A DNA stretch of 64,000 bases from Heterocephalus glaber (GCF_000247695.1 NW_004624743.1:8062800-8126799), one strand, 5' to 3'; positions 25,056 to 41,885 are shown, numbered from the stretch's first letter. Translations and numbers: made by a program. The notes: generated by a model from the sequence alone, not told the origin.

Positions 25056-28000
25056 AAAAAGGACCTGTTCAGGAGCAAAGCCTATTTATGTGGCAGAAAT
25101 GCAGACCCAGCAAGACTTCGGAGCACAGGTGTCTAGGGTACAGCCCGAGTGTCGAAGGGCTGAGAGATCCACTAGCCCTGGGTGCCCTGGGATCAGGGAG
25201 AGCTGCTGGTGCACCCAAATGGCCGGAGACCGAAGCACAAGCACACTGCAGGAGAAATTCATGGGGACCATTTTTTGAATTAAAATATGTTAAAGGCACA
25301 GTGTATGAAGCATATTTGTTTTTCATATCTAATTCATTTACCTGTTTCATTGCATGCATGAAGAAACAGGCCGAATATATAACAAATAATAAAGATTAAA
25401 TCTGTCAACTGGACTATGGATAAAACTTTCCAAGTTACTAGAGGAAAAATAAAAATAAACACCCCCCAAACACGGTGAGCACACAGTTCTTGTTTAAGAA
25501 ATGTTCACTGAATTTGAATATAAATTACTCTTCTGTTATATTACTTAAGGAAAATTAAATACCGTACATCCAGCTGTACATGTCAAAAGGCAAATCATCT
25601 GTTACAGTGAATTCAGACACTGTTTGGTGGCAAAAGCCACTCTATGAAACAATACCTTTACCTTTTTTCACCAGGAGAAGTATAAACTATGAATATGTTC
25701 ACTAAGAAAATGTTTGATAAACTGGCTCAAGTTTTTTATTGAAATTGCTCAGAGTTTTTTACTTAACTGAATCATTATTGTGCTCTGTTAGGGTCTTAGT
25801 TGGAATGAATAGATTGTACTGGAGAAAAAGGGAATAAGAAGACTGAGATGAAATTTTCCCTACACACTCCTAGCAGTTCAGAAGATCACAATGAAGATGT
25901 GTCCCTTACGCTCTAAGCTTCTGTGAGACTTGGTTTAAATAAACAATCAAATGGAAAATTAGCTACGTAATTTCAAAAGAAGAAGAAAAAAAAGTCAGTT
26001 AAACAGTGCAGTGAAGCCTGAATAGATCAGAAGAAACTAAAGCCCCAGCTCAGTAGATGCCGATACTGGTTTTGCATGGAGCAGTTATTTTGTCCTGTAA
26101 TATGACAAGCACAGGGCCAGGGCATGAAAATGGAAATGCTTCATGGAGCCGCTGAGAAAAGTTATTTTTAAAAAAACCAAAAACACTTTCTCCAGTGAAC
26201 TCTTAGAAATTCCAACAAAGCTTGGGTCTTTCTGCCCTCATTTTACACAATGATTTGGGACGGCATGGAGAAAAGAAAAGAAAGCACACATTGTAGCTCT
26301 TCACCCAATAAACACCTCAAACTAAGAAAATGGACATAAAAAGCATTCTGCTTTTTTCTTTGAATATTTCCCATTAGCTAAAACCATGCCACCGTAGAAG
26401 ATTAGTCACATATTTTAAGGTGTTTACGTATTGAATGTAAAATATTTTGAACCCAGGATGACACTTCTTAAACTCATATTTTTAGAGTATAAAGTTATTT
26501 TTAAGAACAAATAAATTCTGCTTTTTTTACGGGTGAATTTCTGCTGTTTTTAGCAGATTGTGGCAGCTAGCATTTTGGAGCCGTATAATAACCATTTCTG
26601 TTTCCAGCCACCAAATTGTTATTCTTTTGGCATAATATAGATTCAGGAATGTGAGACTGTGGATCCCAAACCAGTGATACAGAAACCTATCATTTGGAAA
26701 TCAATGATGAATACATGCGTGTGGTTTACTGCTAAGAAGAGCCTGCATTTAAGCCGGCTGGGCAGCGGCAGCCTGCCTCCTCCTCACTCAGAACACTGCG
26801 GGCTGAGGGAAGCTGTGGTCCCACCTTAAGATCAATCCACCAGAGACAATGGTCTCATTTAGATTCAGGGGTCGGGAGGTGCCAAACAGCGCCTCTCAGC
26901 AACCTTCTAATATACAGCTTCACCCCTTCTTCATGCTCTGCTTTAAAATCACCCTCCGCCTGGACAATTATCAGTTTTGACGTGACTGTATGAAAATATC
27001 GCATTCCTTGGACACGTAAAAGCATAAAAATTCTAAAGGAGTGAATGGATTTCCTGATTACAGATTATTTTAAAAATGGAGGCACAGACCAATTTTAGAG
27101 TCCGAGGAAGCTTTTGTAAGTTTCAGTCAATAATATTGTTTTTATATAAAATAAAACAACATAAGCATTCACAATGTAACTTCCATAGAGGATAATGGAA
27201 TCAACCCCTGCTGGTTACAAGTTGGTAAACATTAAGATTCGTATAAATATGAGGGACTTGAAATATAGTGTTAGGAGAAAAAAGTTTTTTCTCCCCCAGT
27301 TAATTTGCAAACACTTGCCTTTTCCTTCTTGTTTTATTGACTCCTATTTTAAGAAGCTGTAAATTCAAAGAACTTATTCCTGGCTGAATGTATTATGAAG
27401 AAGGCATTTGGCCTTCTCTCCTGGAGCTCAGCTGAGCATGGAGCTCTTTTGGAGCCCACAATTCTGAAACTTTCTTTTTTTTGGGTGTTTAGGAATTCTG
27501 GGGCTGTTCCCTTGCTCACCCCCCACTCCCACCCCAAGACTTTGCATTGCAAACACAATCACATAAAACAAATAAGCACAACTGAAAGTAGTCCTGATGG
27601 ACCTCAGCTAATTCCTTCCTTGGGACATTCTTTCCTTTAATCTCCCTGGTGGCCAACTTTGACCATTTCGTCCTCTTCCTTCATCTCCAAATTCAATGAG
27701 ATACCAAATCTTGTTCATTTTTCCTTCAAAAGTGCTCTCATCCTCATTTACATTTACATCCCCAGATGACTCTTCACCAGGGGAAGCGCACTCGTTACTG
27801 CTACAGGCAAACATTTGGGGATGCGTGTGGCATTCACCGGCTCACCTCAGGAAATCTTTCTGAACTCCCACTTCCGCTGCGTGCCTTTTTCATATACCCT
27901 TGTTGGTCAGTGCTCCATCTGTCCCTCCGGGCCCTCTAAAGTTTAGCAGTGATACCAATCTAATCTAATCGACAGTGGCTACAGCCAGGGTTGCACTCCT

Positions 28001-29361
28001 CTGAACAGGCCCACATCTTTGCTCTGGCAGTTCAATAACTAGTAGTGTTCACTTTCCGCTTTAATTCAAATTCACTTTTAAGGATCAGTTACAGTCCCAA
28101 CTCTTTTATCATGCCTTTCAGACCACTTTAGCCTACACTTACCTCACTCTCCTCTGAATCCCGCTGCAATTAAAGGGAGTGATAACACAAACTGGTAGAT
28201 TTTAGATGTTTCATGGGCCTAAGAAACATACACAGGATATACTAGGAAAATTAGGGATTATTCAGCAGTGGCACTTTTCAGTTAAGTTACTGAGGAAAGA
28301 GGAGGTGAGAATTGAAAATGCAACGAATAATTTGTTAAATTCAAATCTGGAGGGTCTCTTTATAATACTTGTGAATTTTTTTTCTAATTTAGATGAGAAA
28401 TGCATATTGGCCAAGCACACCATTGAGACAAGCTGCTTATTAACCATATGAAAATGCTGAAACCAGGCAAGTGCCCATACACTAAATTTGTCCATAGAGT
28501 TAACTGAACCTCCTCTTTTTCTGTCACACCTGCCAATCACGTCACAGCACAACCTGCAAGCGGTAGTATCAAGTAAGGCAGAAATTTTCCCTAAAGAAAA
28601 TGAAGACGTTAAGAAGACACTCATCTCTTCTTCCACACAACAGAGGTTTATCGTCACTGAACGTCTTGAGACAACATGATAACAAAAACACTTTACTCAT
28701 AAAGAACTTTTCATCAAAGAACGAGCAGCACAGTATCTTAGGGAAAAGAATGGCACGATGCGGGAAATGAAGAGGGGAAAGAATTTTATCAGACGGTTCA
28801 GAAAGACACTTGTTCTGGAGAAGGGGCACAGGATGGGGAGGCAGCTATCTCATTTGTATCCAAGAAGGAAGAGCATACTGTGAAGCCGGAGCCCCCGGTG
28901 TTTTAGAGAACTGTCTTCAGAAGCTGGGAAAGTCGGCGAGACCAACCTCAATCTTTCCGAACATGCTCACTTTATAATGGGGACTTCATACTGAATTTTA
29001 AAGACACTACACGACAGAGATGAGCAGCCAACAGTAGCTTCTGAGTGATTAGCTTTGTTGACACTGCATTAGGAAAATAGCAACAGTGGCAGCAGCAACC
29101 AGTTACTTAGATCACACCTAATAAGGGACTCAGGGGAGTGAGGTCTGAATGGGGCAGCAGGGATGGGAAGGTTGGGGACAAAAGAAGCTAAAGCAGAAAA
29201 ATTTAGACGTTAATCGTGATGTCTCCCACCCTTGGGAACCTTAGTCTTTTCAACATAAGTAATTACTTCCTCAGGTGAGAAAAATATAAAAGTAAACTGA
29301 AAGAGAGGATCAGAAACCCATCTGAGGTAGCCACTCTCAACAGGATCAAACAACGGTCTCA

Positions 29362-29375
29362 CCAACAGGGGGCAC
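29362..29375 (+). promoter_or_regulatory. CTCF-like core motif (one mismatch)
   Basis: CCAACAGGGGGCAC fits the CTCF core except at position 4. Confidence 0.4.
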
Positions 29376-29549
29376 TGGAGAGCATTATTTGCTGATGATA
29401 TTCACAGCATCACCCATGCAGATTAACTGCCTCAGACAGTAGGAGTCACCTGCTCATGGCTATGTAATTGTTTGATATCATACATGGGTATAAAAGACCT
29501 TCAACCTTCACAAGGATAAAGTCAGACAGTAAAAGCATCACGGTGGTAC

Positions 29550-29640
29550 AAATGAAAAAACTGAAGAGCAGAGCAGTCCAGGAATTTGCTCACTGTCAAA
29601 GAGCCAGTAATGGGTGGAGTTTCCCGTGAATCCACGCACA
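29550..29640 (-). mobile_element. MIR-like SINE fragment
   Basis: AAACTGAAGAGCAGAGCAG, then TTGCTCACTGTCAAAGAGCC, resembles the MIR centre; diverged. Confidence 0.45.
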
Positions 29641-29860
29641 GGTCCACGCACTGAAGTCCACTGCCTTGGGCAGTGAAAGCTGATGATGCTCTGATATTCT
29701 AAACGTTTGTCTATCTTGTCTTTCTTTAAAATGATGGCATGACCAAGGAAGAGAAGACATAAACTGTGACCCAGGGACAGAAAATTCAAAGGTTCTGCTA
29801 AGCCAGAGGCAATTTCGAGGTAGAAGGTACACAGCAGGTCAACTCGGGCACCGGACGGGG

Positions 29861-29933
29861 ACTGGGGCTGGGCGTCACTCAGCACCAGAGAACTTGGCCA
29901 GTGTGAGCGAGGCCTGGGTTCAATCCCCGGAAG
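29861..29933 (+). mobile_element. Old ID-like SINE
   Basis: GGGGCTGGGCGTCACTCAGC and CTGGGTTCAATCCCCGG are recognisable A and B box regions. Confidence 0.6.
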
Positions 29934-31553
29934 TCACCCTGGCTCAGTGGACACTGAATTTACAGAAAGAGGTCTGGAACAATGCTGTGCCAAACCATAT
30001 TTCTTGTCTCCCTCCGAATAAATATTTGCAAATAAATATTTTAAGTAAATAGGAAATATTGAGGTTAGCTACATTCAACAGCAGACCAACTATTTAACTT
30101 TGGTGCACTATTTAGAGTGGAAAACTAAATATAATTTTGAGAATAGATTTTGTAAAATTTTAGTCAATAATCTTGTCATGACGAGGAGAGTCGGAGAGTA
30201 AAGATGATTATTTTCTTACTGTCAGTTAAAGAGACCACTTTTATCAGAAACACCCAACATCTGGTGTTTTGGGATAACTCTATTTGACGTTATCTGGAAA
30301 ACAACTTCTAATATTTAGGTGTATGAAAAGCTTTGTATAGTAATTTGTTAATGGTATTTGAAGCGAACTGCCACAAGAGAACACTAAGATGGGCCCCTAG
30401 CTGGACCTTTCACGTACTGATTTGCTGATTTTACTTTAGCAAAGTGTTTTACCCACGCGCGTGCATGTGGGCTGCTGACTGAATTCAAGAACAATTGTGA
30501 AAATATTTAAAATATACTATTTGGGTAAATAGGGGATTCACATACATAATAATGCTCATCACTAGCAATTAATTTTAACTTCTCAGAAGTTTCAAGATTG
30601 CAAATCTCTAATATCTGGATGCTATCTGGCGTCTCAAATGAACACATCTCACAGAAAATGACTTCAAATTGTGTATCGTAAACTTGCTCATGCAAGCCCT
30701 GCTCTTTTGAAAATGACACTCGTATACATTTTTGGTGGAGAAATATGAACCTCCGGACTGCACTCCTATATTTAATGTCTTGGATGCCTGGAACTCGGCG
30801 AAGAACACTAGAATCTAAGTTATACAGCTGTTGTGAATCACAATCAAATCTTTTTTATTTTAAGGGAAAGGGCAGATCATTTTCATGGGACGGCTCTAAC
30901 AGAAGAGGCAACCACAAAACACAGTGGGTCAGAAATCTGGGAACGATGAAAATTTCAACATGCCTAATGCAGAATAAAGGCAGATCAGATCTCTGATTCT
31001 TATCCTGTGAAAGACTCCTGATGATATATTCTTACACACCAAATCAAGTTTCTACTGTTCTGGACGTTTCTTAGGGAAAATAAATATACTAATGCACAAT
31101 GATAGACTGAAGAGATTCCGGTGGGAGAGCAGTGTCTTCTGTAGAATACTCTTAGAGAAATATCCCAAGGTACACCAAATCCTGGACTGTTCTTGGCTGG
31201 ACCAGATCAGGGGCAGCAGGCATTCTAAGAAGAGATTCGTCTCTTCGGCTTGGCCATGTCATCCGAGGAGGGACCAGAGCATCACAGATTTCATGTGCAG
31301 TCAGCCTGGCCTTGATGTTTGTTGGAGTGCATTTGAATCAGTGATCTTTTGCACGATTAGTAGTGTATGTGTAATTAGATACTGAGCTGTGAACACACAG
31401 TGCATAGGATAAGCTCAAGGTAGTAAAACAGAAGCAAAGGATTTTTCCTTCTTACTAAGATTTTTTCCCCAAGGATTGAGAATTCAGGTCCTAAAGTGAG
31501 TTTGTCTTGGCAAACTGCTTTCTCATGTACCCTAAGGCATTACCACCCAACTT

Positions 31554-31620
31554 CTGGCAAGTGAGGAGACTGAGCCTCAGGAGCTTCTGGGTCAAGACTG
31601 AGGTCATCCCATTAGCAGGG
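31554..31620 (-). mobile_element. MIR-like SINE fragment
   Basis: GTGAGGAGACTGAGCCTCAG resembles the MIR centre in reverse. Confidence 0.4.
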
Positions 31621-32166
31621 GAGAGAGGTTGACAGAAGTGACGCAGGGTTCCGCTGCTGCATCACTGCAAGAGCCAGATGTTTGAGAACAAACGTTTCTG
31701 TCTCCCGCTCTGGAAAAGGCTCCATTTGTTAATAAGATGAGGACAATCTGATGTTTCCAGTGCCTGAAGGTCCTCGAAAGTGTCCTCCTGCTTCAAGTGC
31801 TGGTGTACTTAAGGGATAGTTTTAAACAGCAGCACCAAAATGATATTGAACCTTACTATCTTTAAAAAATCCCACTGAACAATGAATGATAGATTTATGA
31901 CTCATTTAATTGTTCACGTCTTGTGATACTGGGCCTGTCTCTTTGCTAAAAATGAGGGGGTGTCTTCATTATTGACACAATCGCTCACTCTTTCAGTCAC
32001 TTTATAAACAAAAATATTGAGACAGTATAAATTAGAGAGAATATGACAGAAGAGAAAGAATAATTACTTGTGGTTTGAACATTTATACAACTGCTTCAAA
32101 CATATCAGAAGTTCAGAGTGTTGAAAGTGAAATGTACTGCCCTGTGCAGCTGCTATGTTTTTCCCA

Positions 32167-32287
32167 GGATTTTTTTTTTTTTAAGGCTCTCACTATGTAG
32201 TTCAGGCTGGTCTTGAACTTGTGGTGCTCCTCCTGCCTCAGCCTCCTGAGTGCAGGGATTACAGGTGTGCACCACCACACCCAGCTT
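32167..32287 (-). mobile_element. B1-like (7SL-derived) SINE, antisense
   Basis: A T-run is followed by CTCACTATGTAGTTCAGGC, then CCTCAGCCTCCTGAGTGCAG and GTGTGCACCACCACACCCAG, a well-preserved 7SL monomer in reverse. Confidence 0.9.
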
Positions 32288-32514
32288 GCCCCTGACTTAT
32301 TAATATGCCCACTTTCTCCTCTAGGAGAGGAGTCACGTCTTTACTTCTTTGACACCTACTACTGTGCTAGTAGTGTGTTTGCTGTATATTTCATAAATAT
32401 ATTAAGTTCACTGTACATGTATGTGTTCTCTGTACATTAAATGTTAACATTACTGAGGCTGCATCAAACTAAACCAAGTTTGCCTAGAAAATCAAGACAT
32501 AGATAATTGCAAAC

Positions 32515-32620
32515 TAACAACAGCTAACATTACTTACTCTGGGGCAGATACTGTATTGGATGTTTTGTATTCATTATCTCATTTAATTCTAACAATCCTG
32601 CGAAAGGAATTTTCATGAAC
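32515..32620 (-). mobile_element. MIR SINE fragment
   Basis: AGCTAACATTACTTACTCTG, ATTATCTCATTTAATTCTAA and CAATCCTGCGAAAGG follow the reversed MIR consensus. Confidence 0.6.
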
Positions 32621-33729
32621 TTTTCCATGAACTAATGCCATCCCTAAAATAACTAGTATACCATGCACTTGCCTTGCTTATTTTATTATTCTGAGTGTCA
32701 CTGGAATATTTTCCTACATTGATTTCCCAAAGCAAGGAGCAAAAATTTTTGATCTTAAGATTTTCACCATGTTGCTTAATATTAGTGCTAACTAAAGATT
32801 CCTTCCCATGATTCTATACACATTGAAGTTACCATGCTTGAATATATAAAGTAACCATGGACTTGGATTTCCTTTTACTGTTATAATAACCTGTATTAGT
32901 ATAGCAGCCAATACAACACATTCAGTTTACCAGAGTAGTAGGTGGTGAATGCATGTTAAGTCTAGAAATTGTGAAAAGAGGGCACAGTGTCTCACGAAAC
33001 AGTTCTCTTAAATCCTGCATTCAGTTAAGATGACTGAAATAAACCGGCTGATTACTTCTCAGCCCATGGACGCATCTGTAGATCACACAGGGAAACTGTC
33101 GCTCTTTGTAACAAGGCTTTGGTACAATGTAGTTAGTTTTCTTTAGTCTGAAGTAGCTAATGATCTTCCAAATATGAGAGTGTATCATTATGTACTCTGT
33201 GAATTGAAATTCAACTGAAATACACTGTAAGTCTAACTACAAAATTTGAGCAATTGGTGAAAGTTTATCTAAAAACAGCAAATTATACTCTTGGCTGACA
33301 GCCTTGAAGCCTCAAGTGAGAAAGTCCCTGGTAGGTACAAAATTGATTTTCAAAAGAGGGGCTTTTTAACCACATCCCCCCTTCAGCATCTGCTGTCTAC
33401 TTACGTGCAATTTCACATTACTGATGATTACAAGAAAAGCTTTATTTTCCTGTTATCTCCAAATAAAATTTTATAGTGATGCCAAAAAATAAAGAGGAGA
33501 GAATCCAATAACATACAAGGGGAAAATGGTTGGTTTTTTTTGAGAAAAAGACAAATTTTATGTAAAACTAACATTTTGAGAATATGAACTGCTTGAATTA
33601 AATATTTAAAGTGACTCAATTTTTATTATCCGTCCTATTGTTATAGTAAATCAATGTGATATGAGTGAAGAGAGTGATTTTTACATTGCTTTACTGAATA
33701 TAATTGGTAAAAAGGTGATAAGCAAATTA

Positions 33730-33870
33730 CAGCTCGGAAGCTGGGCTTGGTGACACACGTCTGTAGTTCCAGTTGCTCAGGAGGCTGACGTGGGAGCACA
33801 ACTTGAATGCACGAGGTACAGATTAGCCTGGGTAGCACAATGAGACCCCGTGGTTGAAGAAACAAACAAA
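33730..33870 (+). mobile_element. B1-like (7SL-derived) SINE
   Basis: GCTGGGCTTGGTGACACACG, GCTCAGGAGGCTGACGTGGG and GCCTGGGTAGCACAATGAGA follow the 7SL monomer pattern; the tail is A-rich (ACAAACAAAAA). Confidence 0.85.
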
Positions 33871-34241
33871 AATATGTAGTTTGGCAAGTCAGAAATTATG
33901 ATAAGCAACAGGGTCTACAAGGTGGTCGTATACTCTCTAGGAAGTTGTAATTTGAACATTTCTTTTTCCCCGTGAAAAATCAAAGTCCATAGGAATTAAA
34001 TCAAAACTGAAGAGTCGAAGGAAGATTCCACAACATCTGCCCAGAAAATGTGAACCTGCGACATTTCCCCGTCGTCTTTTGACTTGTCTTTCCCACAGGA
34101 CATCGGCCCCTGGGGACTGGGGTGGGGCTGTTTTATCTGTCATTTGCTGGGTCTTGCAGAAGGGAAGGGGACACAGGTTCCCTCTGGCAGGGCTGTGTGT
34201 CACATGCTGCTGATCGTCCAACTATAGGAGCATTTCTTTTT

Positions 34242-34336
34242 CTTTCTTTTTTTTTTTTTTTTGGTACCAGGGATCGAACTTGGGTCCTTGAGCTTGCACA
34301 GCAGGCGATGAAACCACTGAGCTAAATCCCTGGCCC
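34242..34336 (-). mobile_element. Young ID SINE, perfect 14-bp target-site duplication
   Basis: Long T-run, TTGGTACCAGGGATCGAAC through GAGCTAAATCCCTGGCCC. Flanked by GAGCATTTCTTTTT at 34228-34241 and 34337-34350. Confidence 0.93.
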
Positions 34337-36229
34337 GAGCATTTCTTTTTTAAAATAAATCTTAATAATCTTGATGTGAATTAAAATTATTATGTAATTC
34401 ATGGGCAATAATAAAAAAGCAATAACAATGGATGTCTTGGTTGATTTCTCAAGGTAAAATTTTGAATGAATTTAGTGTTTTTATTTTCAGAATGATTCAT
34501 ACTAATAGAATAATACTTTCAAAACATTACCCAACTATTAACATAATTTTGGTCCTATTTGCTGCTTAATAACATTTTTAAAAGTAATATAAATTATATC
34601 TTCATGCTAACAATTTGTTTCTTTATTTGAGAGAAATTAAACAGTGTTCTCCCTTTCTGGAGTGTTGCAGTTTGAATTTTTGTTTTTGTAGGCAACAAAA
34701 ATACAGACCTGTTAAAGCTAATCTTTTTAGGCTGAATTTTTAACTCCTTCATCAATATTTTAAATCACTGAGTAGGAAACACAGTGAATTTTTCTAGCTG
34801 ATAAGAAAATCAGCCCAGAAATATTTGATGAGTGTTCTCAAAAAAATACTTGCAAAACAATGGCACCAGCACAGAAAAATTAAGCATTGTATAATTATTT
34901 CTCTTTCCATTTTGTTCTATGTTATAATATGCCAAATCTTTCTTTTTCAATGTTGGATAAATTACCAAAAAAAGCATGTAAAGTTTTTTGATTATGCGAT
35001 CATAAAACACTGCACGCAAATGGATTGTGAACGGATTTGTGTCTTAGTCCTCTTATGAGCACTAAGTTCCGGGTGCTAGTAAGTTATATGTGAGGCTCTG
35101 GTAGGTGGGGGTCCCTAGAGCCTGGAAATCAGGACATTCACTTGCTGCTCACTGTTTCTCCTCGGCAGTGCCTGCCACCACCAAGTCTCCACTATTTAGC
35201 TGGTATAAATTAAGCATTCCAGAAATGACAATGCTTGACAACCAAAAGTGTAAAATAGTAAACAATTAACAATCAAAATAAAGAAACAGCTGTTACTTTC
35301 ATTTTATATAAAATTATATCTAATTTACAATAAATGCCAATTAAAATTATTAACCAATATACATAAATCTCCTTTGCCTCGTTGTCAAATATCTATGTAG
35401 ATTGTAAAATTCTTTAAGGTTTTGGAAGGGATTCTTAAAGGTTTTCCCTTTTTTTCTTTTTTAAATCTCAGTCATGAATCAGTAAATCCTTGAGCACACT
35501 GTTACATTCTACTCAGTAAAGGTAACTGTATCATCAGAGTGAAGTGAGAAGGTATTAGTAGGGTTAGCAGCGTTGCTGTGCTAATGGTTATCTCCATTAA
35601 ATCTAATGATCACAAAAAACTCAATGGGACTTGATCTTACAATCATCAATAATCACTCAGATTAGCATGTTAAAAGCTCTAATGTACAGAGATATGACAA
35701 AATGTAATTTTAAAAGCAGTGACTTCTCATTTGGTTGTTGAGAGGAAAGGATTAAGTAGTGGATGAATACCTGTCAACTGACACCTAGAAATGTCACTGT
35801 TACTAATGCATTATAATGACTTGCTGAATATACCCCTTATACCAGGAGAATAGCCCATCTTGCTACTTCTTTATTACCATTTTCCTTCATCTTTGAAATT
35901 ATTGCAACTTAAGTGATAGGAGGTTCATTTTTAAAAGGTGATTTGTGATGGTCTGAGATACCAACCAACCCACATTTCACTTATGGCTGTATATCAGCTC
36001 TCTAGGTTTTCTGCTACATTAGAGAAGTTACTAAAACCTTGCTTTACTGATTAATGGTGCTCTGCCATTTAATCAAGTAGTTAGACCTTCACTGCCTACA
36101 GTAGAAGAGAATGCATTATTTTTGTCAATTCCATATGAAGGGTATATCTTTTTGCATTTAAAATTACATGATTTCCTTGAACTGTTTTTCTCACTTTACA
36201 TCAACACTAATAAAATGTTATCCCACAAG

Positions 36230-36480
36230 ATCAGTGCTTTTTTCAGCTAACAAAGATTTACTGAGAGTCTGCTCTATGCTAACTCTTATGCATGGAGCTG
36301 AGAATTCAATAAGCTTCAGCTTGTCCCCGGGGAACTGTGCCCAGGACAGACTCACACACTCCATTACGGTGCCAGGGGACAGTTTAATGTCAGTTCGGGC
36401 TGCCAGGGGAGCACAGAGAGGGATGCAGGACTACCGGGAAGAGACAGGAGAGGATGTCCTGGGTGGCGAGATTGAATTCT
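36230..36480 (+). mobile_element. Possible ancient L2-like repeat
   Basis: AGATTTACTGAGAGTCTGCTC, then CATGGAGCTGAGAATTCAAT resembles the common old-repeat pattern of rising length before a stored-load segment; diverged. Confidence 0.3.
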
Positions 36481-36564
36481 AAGTGATGACAAACGGCCCT
36501 CAGCAGCACAAGGCAGGGGAAGAGAAACAGTGCAGAGTGGCCCTGACATCGGGTGAAAAATGCG

Positions 36565-36700
36565 TGGCAGTTATGAGCACAGACTGCCCGGGTTGCACCT
36601 TGGAAACCGACTTAACTCCCCACGCCTTGGTTTGCCCATCTGTAGAAAGAGCATCACGTGGACATCTACAAAGGATCGCCATGAAGATGCATGAGTAATT
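36565..36700 (+). mobile_element. MIR SINE
   Basis: ATGAGCACAGACTGCCCGGG, GACTTAACTCCCCACGCC and TTTGCCCATCTGTAGAAAG follow the MIR consensus in the forward direction. Confidence 0.65.
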
Positions 36701-38913
36701 TTTATAAAACACATGGTAAGACAAGTTTAAAAGTTTGCTGTTCAGCCAGCGAGTGTATAGGGCTCTTCAAGGCAGAAGGAAAGGTGACCAGAGGGCACAG
36801 ATGAGCCTGAGATCAGCTGGAGGCTGCTGCCAGATTGTGAAGATGAGACCAGTGACCTGCCATTAGTTTAAGGCTCTGAAAAGGACTCACCCGTCACGGG
36901 GAGGCTGCAGTCGGTTGCAGTGTGCAGCGGCAAGAGGACCCAGGAGGCTCTGGATGGCACCCCGGGGGCGTGGTATGGGCCTGAGCCAAGGCAGTGGGAG
37001 GGTGATGGAGAGAGGGCCCACAGGGGAGGCGCAGCTGGAAACTCGAGGGTGACGGGGCTAGGAGAGAGGTAGCTCTGGGCCTGATGGAAAGAGGCTACAC
37101 TTTGTGACAGGGAAGGCAGAGAACAGACAGCGTACCTTGTTGGTCTTTTGGGGTTTATAGGCACATCGTAAGTGCTAAAAGTACTCCCTTCCCTCACGAG
37201 ATCATCACTCTTTTACAAGTTGTGATGACTTGATTTTCAGAAACACTGTAAAGGCTTAACAGTATTTAATTCAACTGCAGAGTCCTGCCACTTGGCTGCA
37301 GAGTTTATGGCTCTATCTGATACCCTGAATTTCAATCAAGATATTCAAAATGTGGCAGTTCTCTTTTGGCCAGATAGCTTTGGTTTTCTGTTTTGGAAAA
37401 TGAAGAGACATTCTGGCTGGCCTCGTTTTCCCCTGGTGTTATGTGACTCTCTGACATCAGCACGCTTATATTCAGCTTCAAACATGTGAACCGGCTGGCA
37501 CGCGACAGAAGGGGGAACGGCTGAGCTCATGAGCAGGACGTGACAGCTCAGTGACGAGCAATGGCATCTGGACCAGGTGCCTCTTGGAACTGAGAAAAGG
37601 CTGCTTCTATTTCTAAAAAGTAGGCAAGTAATTTTTTCACAATTATATAGAAAATGCAAAAATACATACTCAGGGCTCTAAGATACAATCAAGCTGCTAT
37701 TTATTATCATTAGGATGGTGCAATTGAGTGTCTTTGTTTCCTTCTATTTTTGAATTAGAAGAGTCCCATGCCTACAGAGGAGGCCCTCAGGTAGGGGCAG
37801 CATTTGTTTGACTCTTAAGATTTTGTTATTTTAATGATGCTATAGCCTGTATGCGTCAAACTTCCATGCTTACAGGGTTGTCTTCTCCATTCCTGGAGGA
37901 CTATTACACTTAGCAGGCTGTCAGGGGGTTGACAATGACAGCAGAACTGAGCAACTAAACACTTCAGTTTCAATGTAGGATTCTAAAACATTCTAACCTG
38001 TTAAGCAGTAACAAGAGACCACTTCTATCAAAGCTGAGTAACCCATGGTCTTTACAACTTTACTTTCATCTTCACTACCGGCTGTTCATAGCATAGGAAG
38101 CAAACTGGTCCAGCAGTGAGGTATTAGATAAAACATTACAACATCTGAACAATTTTCTTTATGTTATGTATCGGTCTTTGTGACCACACAATTCTGAGTC
38201 CCGATCATTGGCTCTAACCATCGTGTTTCACAGAGATTTGAATCCTGGAATCCTTGGTCTGGATTTGATTTCATTCTCTAATTTTGAGGCTACAAACCAC
38301 AAAGTATATTTTGAGGAGGAAAAATAAGCATTTCATAGAAAATATTGCCACTGAGTTTACTCACTAATTTGACTCTACCTGTTTTTCAAAAGATGTATAA
38401 AATAGGGAAGTAGGGGTGCTGGTCCTGTTTGCTAATGCACTGTGGGGCCTTAATACTTTTTCTTCATCATTCACTGACTTAGTGAAGAACCAACATCCAG
38501 AGGAGAGCAACACTACCCCCAAATGGACATATTCATAAAAATGTTTTTTTCTATGCCAATTTTTCTTTCTTATAATTAGCCAGTTATTATAGTTGACCCT
38601 GGCAAAATATTTTAATTAGGCTGTCCATAGATATTTCAATAAACTTGAATTTTTTTTACATTTCAAACATAACCTTGTGTCATTCATGCCTGCCTCCTAC
38701 TATTTTAAATGTATAGCATGTTCCAGTTGCAGAAATTACCATGGTTACTTGTTATGCCAATAGTGAACTACAGTTGGCACCTAAAAGTATTATTCTATCT
38801 TGCTTCTGCATTAAAAATGACATCAACATCTGAATAACTGCAATATTATGAATTAATATGGAATCCTTGAAAAATGTTACTATGAGACAATTGGCCACAG
38901 GGTCAGAAGTTTT

Positions 38914-39002
38914 GGTTTTTTTTTTTTTGGTACTGGGGATTGAACTCAGGACCTTGAGCTTGCGAGGCAGGTGCCAGAACCACTGAGCTAAATCCCCAGC
39001 CC
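38914..39002 (-). mobile_element. Young ID SINE, perfect 16-bp target-site duplication
   Basis: T-run, TGGTACTGGGGATTGAACTC through CTGAGCTAAATCCCCAGCCC. Flanked by CAGGGTCAGAAGTTTT at 38898-38913 and 39003-39018. Confidence 0.93.
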
Positions 39003-39533
39003 CAGGGTCAGAAGTTTTTAAGAGGTGAAACGTATTTCAGGGTTTGTGAGTGGGTTATAGTACACTGATGCTCTCTGAGACCTCATTTTAATGCTAGATG
39101 TGGTTAAATCATCAGAACTGTTGCATGTTCACAATCTTTCTCCTTCCTTTCATTTCTGTTCACTCCTCTAGAAGTGCACAGGACTTCAGTACTCCTTTGC
39201 GGGGGACGATTCATATTTAACGTGAAATGACAGAACACACACAGTGTGTGGCTTGCTAAAGGTACTCATGTCTAGGCATGGGATCTTGCATTAAGTTGAT
39301 ACGATTAGATCCCTCAATTCTCTGCTGCCCAGCTAAAGTTTTATTAAGGAAGGTTCCAGTTAATACATGGTTTGAAGTTATTATTTAACTACTCTAGCAT
39401 CAAAAAGTGTTTTAGAAATTCCATCCCTGTCACAAACCTCTCCAGCTCACTTTTTCAAAAGACTTCCTTCCCGGAAGTCCCGGGCGGAACTCTGGCTGCT
39501 GATACCCACTGCAGTACACAGGGCTGTACTCAC

Positions 39534-39581
39534 CCGCACTGGTGCCTGCACCGGATGTGAGGTCTCCACCCATCAGACCAC
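39534..39581 (-). CDS. MEF2C: MEF2C 48-nt coding exon, residues 197-213
   Basis: This small exon is too short to be found by ORF length alone. It encodes GLMGGDLTSGAGTSA with split glycines at both ends. The acceptor is CGCAG and the donor GTGAGT. Length (48 nt) and phases fit the flanking exons exactly. The Gly/Thr/Ser-rich linker is part of the transactivation region. Confidence 0.97.
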
Positions 39582-41885
<2,304 letters not shown>
